Below are positions 35,945 through 44,688 of a stretch of DNA of 64,000 nucleotides, piece after piece (the first letter of the stretch is position 1; every line of letters starts with the position of its first letter). The translations under genes and the position numbers were made by a program. The notes beneath the pieces were generated by a model that had not been told where the DNA came from, searched no databases, and was given only the letters and a program-made list of their open reading frames with translations. The stretch covers positions 1,612,001 through 1,676,000 of the forward strand of contig NZ_AP024597.1 of NCBI RefSeq assembly GCF_019704315.1. Reading direction: 5' to 3'. Origin of the DNA: Stygiolobus caldivivus (GTDB taxonomy: Archaea > Thermoproteota > Thermoprotei_A > Sulfolobales > Sulfolobaceae).

Positions 35945-36271
35945 TTATTGTAATCCTTTCAATTTATCTTCAACTTCTCTATATAATCTCCTTACTTCTT
36001 CATCTTGGATACCTATCTTATCAGCTACTCTCAGGGTTTCTTTTATTATACTCAGGTAGTTTTTTGATTGAAAACCTTCGGTACTTATGCTAGCCATGCC
36101 TAGAGCGAGCGCTAAAACGTCTTTACCGCTTTTTTCTTGAGCGAAGGCTACAATTGCTTTTATCGTGTTTTCCCAAACCTTTCCTGCTAGTGAAAAATCG
36201 TTTTCATTTATCATCTTTAGGGATAAAAATAAGGCGTCCCTTATGAACTGTTCCGCAAGTCTCATTAACAA
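35945..36271 (-). CDS. Small all-helical protein, possibly PaREP1/HEPN-like
   Basis: 108 aa. The sequence FSLAGKVWENTIKAIVAFAQ followed by KNYLSIIKETLRVADKIG resembles the helical PaREP1/HEPN-type proteins of crenarchaea, which often have RxxxxH RNase motifs; here no such motif is evident. ATG 36265 (third codon) is an equally good start. Function not known. It lies 37 nt upstream of the large surface-protein gene on the same strand. Confidence 0.6.
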   Translation of the reverse strand: MLMRLAEQFIRDALFLSLKMINENDFSLAGKVWENTIKAIVAFAQEKSGKDVLALALGMASISTEGFQSKNYLSIIKETLRVADKIGIQDEEVRRLYREVEDKLKGLQ

Positions 36272-36593
36272 TATCCTAATGCTACCAGAGTTAAATACTC
36301 ATCTAAATCTATGTATCTGTACATCATTTCATAATCACTACTATACTATAGTCCTAAGACTTTATTAACCTGAGCCAGAGGGTATAATAGACACTTGTCT
36401 AAGATACAATTAACACCTCCACTGTATCACTAAGAGCTGTTGCACTCCGAAATGCGGAAAGATCATGAGGGGTCTCGCGTATCTTTTTAGTACCAGCCTT
36501 AAACACAGCGAGATGACTAACCAAAGACTAGTGTTTCGAAATACTCCTTAAAAGTTAACAAGTAAATATAAAGGATAGCGGGGAAATATAATT
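36272..36593. other. Gene-free stretch with the promoter of the DUF2203 gene
   Basis: AAATATAAA (about 36565-36573) is a TATA box some 25 nt before the GTG at 36594. I see no frame, no RNA signature and no repeat in the remainder. Confidence 0.4.
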
Positions 36594-36959
36594 GTGGAAT
36601 ACCCTTATTTTGACCTAAAAAGCGCTAGGGAACTGTTACCATGGCTTAGACAAAAGCTCAGTGAGATGAAAAGGATCAAGTATATGGCAGAAGAGAGCTT
36701 GATGAAAGGGGATAAGTCCGCGATACTCCAGTATACTCTTATGATTGATAAGATCGTTAAGGAAATTACGGAAAAGGGGGTAATTTTGAGAGACCCAGAT
36801 ATGGGGTTAGTTGACTTCCCTGCTGTAATAAATAATAGGCCCGCTTATTTGTGCTGGAAAACGGGTGAAAAGGACATTATGTACTGGCATTATGCGGAAG
36901 AAGGGTATAAGGGGAGGAAAAAGATAACCGGTGAGGAAGAAATATTGAGCCTGACATAA
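36594..36959 (+). CDS. DUF2203 family protein
   Basis: 121 aa. N-terminal [20 protein letters not shown] is the family's helical start, and the conserved C-terminal block is present: GLVDFPA, then [20 protein letters not shown] and GRKKI. The invariant Cys, Trp and His in this block may form a metal or redox site, but no function is known. GTG start, likely leaderless. Converges closely with the next gene. Confidence 0.85.
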   Translation: MEYPYFDLKSARELLPWLRQKLSEMKRIKYMAEESLMKGDKSAILQYTLMIDKIVKEITEKGVILRDPDMGLVDFPAVINNRPAYLCWKTGEKDIMYWHYAEEGYKGRKKITGEEEILSLT

Positions 36960-36965
36960 TTGGGT

Positions 36966-37259
36966 TTACGCGAGGAGGCTTAAGATCATTAAGAGTATAA
37001 CTAAAATAAACATAACTAAGCCTATTATTAGGGCTAACTTAGCCATGTCTTTATTACTACCGAAAACTATGGGGATAGGACCTATGAATATTACTCCCCC
37101 GTACTCGGTCTTACTTTCCCTTTCTCCTTGTCTTTCCTCACGGTTTTCCTTTTTCTTCGCTCCCCTGACTATTTCAAAAATAAGCCCTATGACCACAACT
37201 ATTATACCAAAGAATACAAACGATAACCCTATTGCAAATAAAAGTTGTTGAGTTATCAT
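36966..37259 (-). CDS. TIGR00304/DUF131 family membrane protein
   Basis: 97 aa with two membrane helices (about 5-30 and 74-96) and a charged loop between. YGGVIFIGPIPIVFGS is the family signature in archaea. Function unknown. It follows the OLD-like ATPase gene by 10 nt and may be co-transcribed with it. Confidence 0.8.
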   Translation of the reverse strand: MITQQLLFAIGLSFVFFGIIVVVIGLIFEIVRGAKKKENREERQGERESKTEYGGVIFIGPIPIVFGSNKDMAKLALIIGLVMFILVILLMILSLLA

Positions 37260-37269
37260 ATAGTTAATT

Positions 37270-38751
37270 CTATGTCTCGAAGGATTTAATTTTATTTGCT
37301 AAAATTTCCATCTCCTTGGGCATCTCTATCCCATCATTCATTGTAACGAGTTCTCCTATACTATTCCTGAATTTATCGTAGTCAAACCCTCTCTTCTTAA
37401 ATACGTTAACTAACCAACTGTAGGTATCACTTTTGGTGAGGTCTCTGAGCTCCTTTTCATCTGGGTTTATCCCAAACCTCTTTATAACGTCTATCAACCT
37501 AGTCTTTGTATAGTAATTTTCTACCTCCCTCCCTAGGGGGACGCAATAGTCCCTTAATGAGGGGTCGACGCGATCACACAGCCCTAAGAAAATAACGTTA
37601 AGCCCCAATAGGTTTTTCATTTGTGTCCACAGATGTAACTCTATGTCGTTACTGGCTTTATATACAGAAATACCCATTTCCTCATTTGAAATACCTATCC
37701 TTTTTAACCAGTTGAGTATTACTGAAGGCTCAGCTAAGTCACTCGTCAATATTATAAATTTACTGAAGAGTAAATCGCTCATATTAGCCCTCAGCAGACC
37801 TAATACTGTCTTCAGCTGTTCGTCAGGCCTGACCATTATAGCGGTAGATACACCGTTGTTCTTTTTCATTATAATATACGAGTCCACATTGGAGCTTACA
37901 ACGTAAGGAGAGTGTGTCGTAATGAAGACCTGGAAGACGTTTTTACTAGTCCACTCTTTTATTAGTTTCATTATCCTTGACTGTAATGTGGGGTACATAT
38001 TTACTTCAGGTTCTTCTAATAACAAGATTTTACTACCGCTTAACCACAAGATAAAGAGCATCAAGACTACTCTCTGAAAACCACTAGCAGCTAAGTCAAT
38101 GTATATCGGTAAGTTTTGTATATTAAGGACTAACTTGTTGGTGTCCCAAAATTCTACACCCTTTATCTCGGGGATAGTATCGCTAATGAGGTTTACAAAG
38201 TCGTACCACTTCCTCTTCATATTTATCGGGCTTCTGTGCATCTCGACCATTTTCTTTACTACTGAGTCGAAGTACATTTGGTCAAATATTGGGACATATT
38301 CCACAGCTTGGGACGCGAAAGAAAAAAGGCTCCTGACACTTTCCAAATTTTCACTAGTAGGCGGTGAATTATTTATATTTAGCGTGTCTAAAGACCACTC
38401 AACGTATTTATTATTATACTTGATTTTGTTAGTGACTTCTATCCTCATCCTCATGGGTTTACCTATGGCTTTTGCCGTTTCATCTTCATTGAACTCAATG
38501 ACACCGCCGATCGTTATCGGTTTCGAGACATCGTAGTCCTTCCAAAGTAACATATATTCACCTTCTCTGTCTTCAACGCTCCTCTTGTCTAGACCGGAAC
38601 CCATGTTCTTTATAAATAGATATAAGGCTGTCAGCAAGTTAGTCTTACCGTACCCGTTATACCCGACTATGACGTTCAGCCCGCCTAGACCTTCTAGTTT
38701 GACCGAGGAAAGGCTTCGAAAGTTATTTACATAAAAGTCAATAACCTTCAT
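37270..38751 (-). CDS. AAA ATPase of the OLD/RecF-like family
   Basis: 493 aa. Walker A GYNGYGKT (30-37), ABC-type signature region with SGFQRVVLML (about 277), Walker B ILLLEEPEVNMYP and the switch histidine in ITTHSPYVVS. The C-terminal 170 residues look like a degenerate TOPRIM nuclease: FIILTSDLAEPSVILNWL stands where OLD proteins have an Glu-bearing first strand, and VIFLGLCDRVDPS where they have the DxD. OLD-like proteins act in anti-phage defence or DNA repair. No helicase partner is next to it. The family call is good; the activity is inference. Confidence 0.75.
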   Translation of the reverse strand: MKVIDFYVNNFRSLSSVKLEGLGGLNVIVGYNGYGKTNLLTALYLFIKNMGSGLDKRSVEDREGEYMLLWKDYDVSKPITIGGVIEFNEDETAKAIGKPMRMRIEVTNKIKYNNKYVEWSLDTLNINNSPPTSENLESVRSLFSFASQAVEYVPIFDQMYFDSVVKKMVEMHRSPINMKRKWYDFVNLISDTIPEIKGVEFWDTNKLVLNIQNLPIYIDLAASGFQRVVLMLFILWLSGSKILLLEEPEVNMYPTLQSRIMKLIKEWTSKNVFQVFITTHSPYVVSSNVDSYIIMKKNNGVSTAIMVRPDEQLKTVLGLLRANMSDLLFSKFIILTSDLAEPSVILNWLKRIGISNEEMGISVYKASNDIELHLWTQMKNLLGLNVIFLGLCDRVDPSLRDYCVPLGREVENYYTKTRLIDVIKRFGINPDEKELRDLTKSDTYSWLVNVFKKRGFDYDKFRNSIGELVTMNDGIEMPKEMEILANKIKSFET

Positions 38752-38863
38752 TCCTAAACCACACTACGATCTATTTAGAGGGCATAGATATAATCGTTAA
38801 ACGCTTGATTTAAGGATATTCACTATGGAGAGAAAAAAGGAGGTATTATTAGTGCTAAGGATT

Positions 38864-39652
38864 TTAAAGGATACACCTGAGGATCCCACCGTCTACCGGT
38901 ATTAATGCACCGTTTACATACGTGGCTAAGTTTGAGGCTAGAAATATGACCACATTAGCGACTTCCTCGGGTTTTCCGATCCGCTTCAACGGGACATCTC
39001 TTACAATATCCTTTAAAACCTCGTCTTCATTTTTACCTTCTCTCCTTGCCCTATCCTTCACTAACTGGCTCACACGGTCTGTCAGAGTCCAGCCCGGCAT
39101 TATACCGTTTACAGTTATACCTCTCGGGCCTAATTCCCTCGAAGCGACTCTAATTAGACCGGATAAGGAAAGTCTGACCACATTAGAAAGGTCCAGGTTA
39201 TCAATAGGCTGTTTAAGGGTCATAGAGGTAGATAGTATAATACGCCCTCCTTCTTTCATCCTTTTTCCAGCTTCCCTAACGGCCACTACGGCGCTCATTA
39301 AAAGGAGATTAAATGCGTCAGCCCAATCTTCATTCTTTAACTCTTCAAGGTTACCGGGTTTAGGACTACCAGTAACATAAACTAACACGTCCAATCCTGA
39401 AAGCCTCTTATACCCTTCGTCAATTAGCTTCTCTACATCTTCAGGTTTCGAGAGGTCTGCCCGTATATAATCTACTTTTCCTAACTGCTTAAGTTCCTCA
39501 AAAGCCTTTATTAAATTACGCTCGTCATGAGAGGATATTACCACTTCAGCACCTTCCTCTAGAAACCTCTTAGCTATTGCGAAGCCTATCCCTTTACTTG
39601 ATGCTGTCACGATCACCTTCTTCCCCTTTATCCCTAGGTCTATTTTCTCCAC
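38864..39652 (-). CDS. SDR-family protein lacking the catalytic Tyr and Lys
   Basis: 262 aa. The cofactor loop VTASSKGIG and LVYVTGSPKP (NAG equivalent) are present, as are the active-site serine segment IILSTSMTLKQ and PGWTLTDRV. Where SDRs have YxxxK, this protein has LSNVVRLSLSGLIR, so Tyr becomes Ser and Lys becomes Arg. C-terminal NGALIPVDGG is normal. It may bind NAD(P)H without classical catalysis or use another mechanism. The start overlaps the end of the uracil-DNA glycosylase gene by 59 nt. Confidence 0.85.
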   Translation of the reverse strand: MEKIDLGIKGKKVIVTASSKGIGFAIAKRFLEEGAEVVISSHDERNLIKAFEELKQLGKVDYIRADLSKPEDVEKLIDEGYKRLSGLDVLVYVTGSPKPGNLEELKNEDWADAFNLLLMSAVVAVREAGKRMKEGGRIILSTSMTLKQPIDNLDLSNVVRLSLSGLIRVASRELGPRGITVNGIMPGWTLTDRVSQLVKDRARREGKNEDEVLKDIVRDVPLKRIGKPEEVANVVIFLASNLATYVNGALIPVDGGILRCIL

Positions 39653-40265
39653 CCATGAAATATTCTAACGTTACTGTTTTTGAGCTTGACGCAGGGTTAA
39701 GTACCTCCCTTATTTTTTTGAAATCGTCTTCCAGAACTTTTCTCAAGTTAGGGTTGTAAAGGGCAGCAGCTGGATGATACGTGGGGAACACTCTTATGAC
39801 CGTATTTTCGTCTTTTTTCCAATTGAATTCCTTGCCCCTAACTTTAGTTATAGATGTAAAAGTCCTGCCCATAAGTGAAAACACGTAAGAAGTTGAATGC
39901 CTACCAAGTGTTACGATAATTTTAGGCTTAATTAAGTCTATCTGAGCCTTTAAATAAGGGCTACATGACAATATCTCGCTATCAGTAGGGTCTCTATTCT
40001 CAGGGGGCCTACATTTTACTACATTCGTTATGTATACTTCCTCTCTTTTCAGCCCTAAAACTTCTGTTATTAGCTTTGTTAGTAACTTACCGGCCGCACC
40101 TACAAAAGGCCTGCCCTCTAGGTCTTCATTTTCACCGGGTGCTTCTCCGATAAACATAATTTCTGCTTGAGGGTTCCCTTCACCTGGGACAGCGTTTTTC
40201 CTAGTCTTCCATAGGTCACATTTTTTACAACTCCTCACTTGATCCGCAATTTCTTGCAAATCCAC
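39594..40265 (-). CDS. udg: Family 4 uracil-DNA glycosylase (4Fe-4S)
   Basis: Removes uracil arising from cytosine deamination, a strong need at high temperature. 223 aa. Cys13 and Cys16 (RSCKKCDLWK) plus VVKCRPPENRD and ILSCSPYL supply the 4Fe-4S ligands; motif 1 is GEAPGENED and motif 3 is PTYHPAAAL. The C-terminal 30 residues (after REVL) are a charged extension not typical of the core and are the part that overlaps the SDR gene in another frame. Confidence 0.95.
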   Translation of the reverse strand: MDLQEIADQVRSCKKCDLWKTRKNAVPGEGNPQAEIMFIGEAPGENEDLEGRPFVGAAGKLLTKLITEVLGLKREEVYITNVVKCRPPENRDPTDSEILSCSPYLKAQIDLIKPKIIVTLGRHSTSYVFSLMGRTFTSITKVRGKEFNWKKDENTVIRVFPTYHPAAALYNPNLRKVLEDDFKKIREVLNPASSSKTVTLEYFMGGENRPRDKGEEGDRDSIK

Positions 40266-40296
40266 GGAGATCTATTAATTTTATAAAGCTTATAAT

Positions 40297-40605
40297 TTAT
40301 TGACCTTGGGCTAATGACTTATACATCTCGTCTATCATCTTGTTCAGCTTTTCCTTAGCCTCATTAACATTTTTCCTTAAGGAATCTGTGTCTTTTCTCT
40401 CTATTGCCTCTTTAATACTTAAAGCGTAGGTTGACAATTCTCTATCTGTAGAATATCTCCTTATGAACTCCTTTAGTTCTCTCTCAACCCATGGAAATAC
40501 TGCCTCTTGTCTGTTGGAAAGATGTAACGAGACCTTCTCCATTGCAGTCCTCGCTAATATTAGGTCTTGGAGTATGAGAAACTTTTTTGCCTGAGACACT
40601 ACCAA
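40297..40605 (-). CDS. Small helical protein, unknown function
   Basis: 102 aa, nearly all helix with heptad-like spacing in the second half (DSLRKNVNEAKEKLNKMIDE). Not recognised. It lies 31 nt upstream of the uracil-DNA glycosylase gene on the same strand, so it may belong to that transcription unit. No signal peptide, no cysteines. Confidence 0.6.
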   Translation of the reverse strand: MVVSQAKKFLILQDLILARTAMEKVSLHLSNRQEAVFPWVERELKEFIRRYSTDRELSTYALSIKEAIERKDTDSLRKNVNEAKEKLNKMIDEMYKSLAQGQ

Positions 40606-40633
40606 TATTAGCTAGGAGGAATAATTAAGATTA

Positions 40634-40695
40634 CCCCACCCATCACCGGGATCTGAGGGACTGACCAGCAATGAGGATCCTCAGCCGGGTGGGGG
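40634..40695. repeat. Long imperfect hairpin upstream of a C/D RNA
   Basis: CCCCACCC near 40635-40642 pairs with GGGTGGGG near 40688-40695. Inside are CCGG/CCGG arms and the 12-nt palindrome TGAGGATCCTCA. GC content is well above the surroundings. It might be part of an RNA gene or a transcript end; I cannot decide. Confidence 0.4.
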
Positions 40696-40699
40696 ACAT

Positions 40700-40754
40700 T
40701 TTATGATGAAGTCGACATAATCGGAAAGATGAAGAGGGGTCGATAGCCTGACTA
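40700..40754 (+). ncRNA. C/D-box guide RNA candidate 1
   Basis: All four boxes are in order: C ATGATGA (40703-40709), 12-nt guide AGTCGACATAAT, D' CGGA (40722-40725), 3-nt spacer, C' ATGAAGA (40729-40735), 12-nt guide GGGGTCGATAGC, D CTGA (40748-40751). This compact symmetric layout is that of archaeal 2'-O-methylation guides. The targets were not identified. It lies between two genes, its D box touching the end of the AAA_15 gene. Confidence 0.65.
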
Positions 40755-41591
40755 TAAGGTCTTATTAGGTGTAATAAGTAAGAGCCTAGCCTTAGTCTCA
40801 TTAAACATTTTCTTTACTTCGTCTATCTCGTTTTCATCCATGTGGGCTTCCGGATCTTCAATTATTATAAACTCACTTTCAGTGGCTCTTGTAAGAAAAA
40901 CCTTCAACGCTAATAACGATAAGGTGTCAGGGGGAGCATTCTGAATGGGAGATTTATCAATATATACTGCATTCTCTTCTTGGTCAACATAGATTTTATG
41001 ACCGTTAATTTCATCGCTGAACCCTTGAGGGAGGATCATTGAGTTAATGAACTCAGCGGCGATCCCGAAGGCTTTTGGTATTCCGGGTGCTTTTTCGTAT
41101 TGAATGACAAGAAATCTGCTGAACGCCGTTAGGAGCCCGACTCTTCCCGCAGGTATTATTGAGGGCTTCACTCTCTCGATCCTAGAAAAATAGAAGGAAT
41201 CTACTTCAAAATTAGCCCTCAGCCCTTGTTCTTTCAACTGGGGGACCTCCTTAAGCTCTACTTTGGCTGACACGCTACCTTCTTCTACCTCTCCCTTAAT
41301 CATAAGTGAGGGGAGTTCTATTTCATAAGAAGCTTTAAACCAGTTTTTAGCTACGTCTAAGTCCGATGTTAAAAGCGTTAAAAATGTCCTCTCAAAAGTC
41401 TCCTTCCACCCATTAACAGGATCCCCTTTTATATAACCGTAGAGCCTCGGGATATTGTTTATAGTCTTTAATAAATAATAAACTAGCCTCCCACTATAAT
41501 ACTTAGCTTCTCCAGGTGATGAAAGGTAACTTCTCTTTAAATCAGTGTTTATCTCCACGAGCTCTCCGCCAACTTTTATCCTAACTAGCAT
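40752..41591 (-). CDS. AAA_15-like protein with degenerate P-loop
   Basis: 279 aa. The second half follows AAA_15 ATPases: IPAGRVGLLTAFSRF, APPDTLSLLALKVFL and Walker B EFIIIEDPEAHMDENEI. At the position of Walker A the protein reads SSPGEAKYYSGRLVYYLLK, so the GxxxxGK(S/T) is lost although the following helix is kept. It probably cannot hydrolyse ATP alone. Divergent from the aminopeptidase gene. Function unknown; the intact homologous ATPase fold at 37270-38751 is a different family. Confidence 0.65.
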   Translation of the reverse strand: MLVRIKVGGELVEINTDLKRSYLSSPGEAKYYSGRLVYYLLKTINNIPRLYGYIKGDPVNGWKETFERTFLTLLTSDLDVAKNWFKASYEIELPSLMIKGEVEEGSVSAKVELKEVPQLKEQGLRANFEVDSFYFSRIERVKPSIIPAGRVGLLTAFSRFLVIQYEKAPGIPKAFGIAAEFINSMILPQGFSDEINGHKIYVDQEENAVYIDKSPIQNAPPDTLSLLALKVFLTRATESEFIIIEDPEAHMDENEIDEVKKMFNETKARLLLITPNKTL

Positions 41592-41634
41592 GTGTGTAGA
41601 TAGTTTTTTAGGTATTTATATCCAAGTGTGCTTT

Positions 41635-43983
41635 ATGGAGATATTGAAGTATGAAGTCTTTTTGGACTTCAACTTCAAGGAACTTACATATAAAGGCTCT
41701 GAGAAAATTTTCTGCAAACTCGGTGCTAACGAAAAGCTCGTGCTGGACGCAGTAGGGCTTATAGTGAAGTCGGTAAGGCATGAAGGGAAAGCACTGAACT
41801 TTTTACAAGAGAAAGGTAAAGTCGCTATTGATATAAGTAATATTGAAGGAGTTATAGAAGTAGAATTCGAAGGAAAGGTTAAGGAGACAGGACTGGTAGG
41901 TATTTATAAAGCACCCTATAACGGAAAATATATAATATCTACCCAGTTTGAGTCAAGTCACGCTAGGGAATTTATCCCTTGCGTAGACCACCCTGCTTAT
42001 AAGGCTATCTTTAAGATTTCTGTAAAAGTCGACAGAGATCTAGATGTTATTTCCAATATGCCGGCTGAAAAAGTTGTAGAGACTGAAGACGGCAAAAAGG
42101 TGGTCGAGTTTAAAGAGACCCCTAAAATGTCCACGTACTTACTATACCTAGGAATAGGAAAATTCGAGGAAATAAGAGATAAACTAGAAGACATAGACGT
42201 AATAGTAGCTACCGTACCGGGGAAAATAAGTAAAGGGAAACTGGCACTAGAGGTAGCTAAGAAGGCCATAGAGTTTTATAATAACTACTTCGGAATAAAG
42301 TACCAGTTACCTAAGGAACACTTAATAGCAGTACCGGAGTTCGCTTTCGGAGCTATGGAGAACTGGGGCGCTATAACTTTCAGGGAGACAGCATTACTGG
42401 CTGACGAGAACTCCTCTTTTGCTCAGAAAAGGAGAGTGGCAAGTGTGATAGCTCATGAGCTCGCACACCAGTGGTTCGGAGACCTAGTTACGATGAAGTG
42501 GTGGGACGACCTTTGGTTAAATGAAAGTTTCGCTACTTTTATGAGTTACAAAGCAGTTGACGCATTATTCCCGTCTTGGGACTTCTGGGCTGAATTCCTG
42601 ATGGATGAGACTTCGAGTGCCATGTTTAGGGATTCGCTCTCAACTACCCATCCTATAGAAGCACATGTAGAGTCCCCTGAAGAGGCTGAACAGATATTTG
42701 ACGATATTAGCTACGGGAAAGGTGCAAGTATACTTAGGATGGTCGAAGCGTATATAGGAAAAGAAGCGTTTCAGAGAGGGATCCAATATTACCTGCAAAA
42801 ATACAAATTCTCTAATGCTACTGGAAATGATTTCTGGGTTAGTTTAGAACAAGGCTCAGGCCAGCCCGTCAGTGAGATAGTAAAAGACTGGATAACTAAG
42901 GACGGTTATCCACTAATACACGTAAATGTCGAAGGTAGGAAGATTAGATTGATACAAGAAAGGTTTGCATTTACAAATACCACACCTAGGGTATATGTAA
43001 TACCTATAACTTTAGATATCAACGGCAAAAAGACGACATTCTTGATGAAGGACGAGAGCGTAACGATCGAAGCTGAAGAAGACGTTAAATCACTTAAGCT
43101 CAACTTGGATAGGACAGGGTTTTATAGAGTGCTATATGATGACGTCGGCTTGTTCTTTGACTCTAGTCCTAACCACTTAGAAAGGTGGGGTTTACTAGAT
43201 GATTACTATAACTTTTTGTTAGCCGGTAAAATAGGTTATGAAACTTATGAGAATATAGTTAGGAACTTAATGAACGATGACAATTATATGGTAGTAGACG
43301 AGATAAGGGGAGAACTGTTCAACCTATGGAGTATAAATACTTCCAAGTACACTCTTATCAACGAGTTCTTAGAATTACAGACAGCACGCTGGAGTAGTAG
43401 AAAGGACGAAAATTCGAAAAGGATCTACGGGAACTTACTCAGGACCTTTGCGTATGTAGACAATAAGTTTGCCATGGGGTTAGCAGTAGCCTTCGAAGAC
43501 TATGATAGGCTCGACCCTAACATAAAGGAAGCAGTAGCAACAGCTTATGCAATAGCCTTTGGAGAAGAGGCTTACGACGATTTATTAAAGAAGTACAGAG
43601 GAGAGAAGTTCGATGAGGAGAGGAGCAGGATCCTGAACGCCATGCTGAGTTTCAGAGAACCGTACTTAGTCGTTAATACGTTAAGTTTAGGGCTAATAGG
43701 AGAGATCAAAAGGCAGGACACGGCTAGGATATTACCCTTAGTAGCCAGAAACCCCTATACTAGATTTGCCGTGTGGAAATGGTTGGAGACTTATATGGAC
43801 AAGCTAAGGGAGTTTTATGAAGGTACAGCGATTTTAGGTAGGTCACTGAGGGGGGCAATACCCTACCTAGGAATAAACATTAAAGAAGTTGAAGACTATT
43901 TCACTACTAGAGTATTCCCGGATATAAAGATAGAAATAGATAGTGCATTAGAGATCTTGAGAATATTAAGAAGACTTGCTTAG
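41635..43983 (+). CDS. M1-family zinc aminopeptidase (tricorn-factor F2/F3-like)
   Basis: 782 aa from ATG 41635. TTTTTTA (41604-41610) lies about 26 nt upstream, so I reject the longer frame from 41545. GAMEN exopeptidase motif near residues 239-243, zinc site HELAH (274-278) with Glu297 in LNESFA, and the ERAP-like C-terminal helical domain. Removes N-terminal residues from peptides released by the proteasome. It converges with the next gene, overlapping 18 nt. Confidence 0.95.
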   Translation: MEILKYEVFLDFNFKELTYKGSEKIFCKLGANEKLVLDAVGLIVKSVRHEGKALNFLQEKGKVAIDISNIEGVIEVEFEGKVKETGLVGIYKAPYNGKYIISTQFESSHAREFIPCVDHPAYKAIFKISVKVDRDLDVISNMPAEKVVETEDGKKVVEFKETPKMSTYLLYLGIGKFEEIRDKLEDIDVIVATVPGKISKGKLALEVAKKAIEFYNNYFGIKYQLPKEHLIAVPEFAFGAMENWGAITFRETALLADENSSFAQKRRVASVIAHELAHQWFGDLVTMKWWDDLWLNESFATFMSYKAVDALFPSWDFWAEFLMDETSSAMFRDSLSTTHPIEAHVESPEEAEQIFDDISYGKGASILRMVEAYIGKEAFQRGIQYYLQKYKFSNATGNDFWVSLEQGSGQPVSEIVKDWITKDGYPLIHVNVEGRKIRLIQERFAFTNTTPRVYVIPITLDINGKKTTFLMKDESVTIEAEEDVKSLKLNLDRTGFYRVLYDDVGLFFDSSPNHLERWGLLDDYYNFLLAGKIGYETYENIVRNLMNDDNYMVVDEIRGELFNLWSINTSKYTLINEFLELQTARWSSRKDENSKRIYGNLLRTFAYVDNKFAMGLAVAFEDYDRLDPNIKEAVATAYAIAFGEEAYDDLLKKYRGEKFDEERSRILNAMLSFREPYLVVNTLSLGLIGEIKRQDTARILPLVARNPYTRFAVWKWLETYMDKLREFYEGTAILGRSLRGAIPYLGINIKEVEDYFTTRVFPDIKIEIDSALEILRILRRLA

Positions 43984-44688
43984 CAGGGTAATTATATAGT
44001 CTACTTTATCCTTTTTTATATCTTCGTAAAACGATATTTGCTCCTCTTTTATCTCTCCTGAAAGGGGTAGTGACGTGACAAACCCCTCATCACCGTTATA
44101 TACTAATGTGAAATTCACGCGACGATTCAATATAGAAACTAGGTTCTTTTCTATCTCACTTCTAACGTTAGTTGTCTCTTGTAACCGTTCTTGTAATGAC
44201 TGCTGTTGAACAGCTATAGTTGAGTTTAATTCAGACAACCTTTTCTGAGCTTTCCACACTACATAACCTGAGATACCTGAGAGGAGAAGGATAGGCAAGA
44301 TTGAAATAGTTAACTCAATCTTTCCGAACAAGTAGAGAAGGAGCCATACCACTACCCCAACCGGGATAAGAATTGACGGAGTTATGACTCTCATCTTCTT
44401 AAGCCTTTCATACTCACGTTTACATTTTTCGGTCTCTTTGCTGAGCTGACTTATTTCGTCAGACCCGTAGGATTTTTTCTTATTCTCAAACCAACTGGCC
44501 CAATCAGGACTGCCGGTTATAACTGTAGTGTGGACTCCCCTAGAGGCCCTGTCTAATAGTAACGATGCAAAGTCATAATCAAAGTCTGGACTTATAACAG
44601 TCAGTTCTTTCTCTGAGCCTAGAATTATATGCCTTGCTTTTTCTAAGATTTTTGAGGACAGTAAAAAATCCAAACTGTTCACCTTCAC
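43966..44688 (-). CDS. Membrane protein with PLD-like N-terminus and coiled coil
   Basis: 240 aa. Residues 1-65 look like half of a phospholipase-D fold (ARHIILGSEKELTVISPDFD, then GVHTTVITG) but there is no HKD motif. A coiled coil (about 78-98), two membrane helices (about 103-140) and another coiled coil (about 145-180) follow, then a short beta end. Not recognised as a named family. It follows leuS directly (1 nt apart), so it is co-transcribed with it. Confidence 0.6.
   Translation of the reverse strand: MKVNSLDFLLSSKILEKARHIILGSEKELTVISPDFDYDFASLLLDRASRGVHTTVITGSPDWASWFENKKKSYGSDEISQLSKETEKCKREYERLKKMRVITPSILIPVGVVVWLLLYLFGKIELTISILPILLLSGISGYVVWKAQKRLSELNSTIAVQQQSLQERLQETTNVRSEIEKNLVSILNRRVNFTLVYNGDEGFVTSLPLSGEIKEEQISFYEDIKKDKVDYIITLLSKSS

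Noticed and set aside
41545-41634. N-terminal extension of the M1 aminopeptidase
   Set aside because: It lies upstream of the TATA box and reads through the divergent gene's start; the family begins at the residues encoded from 41635.
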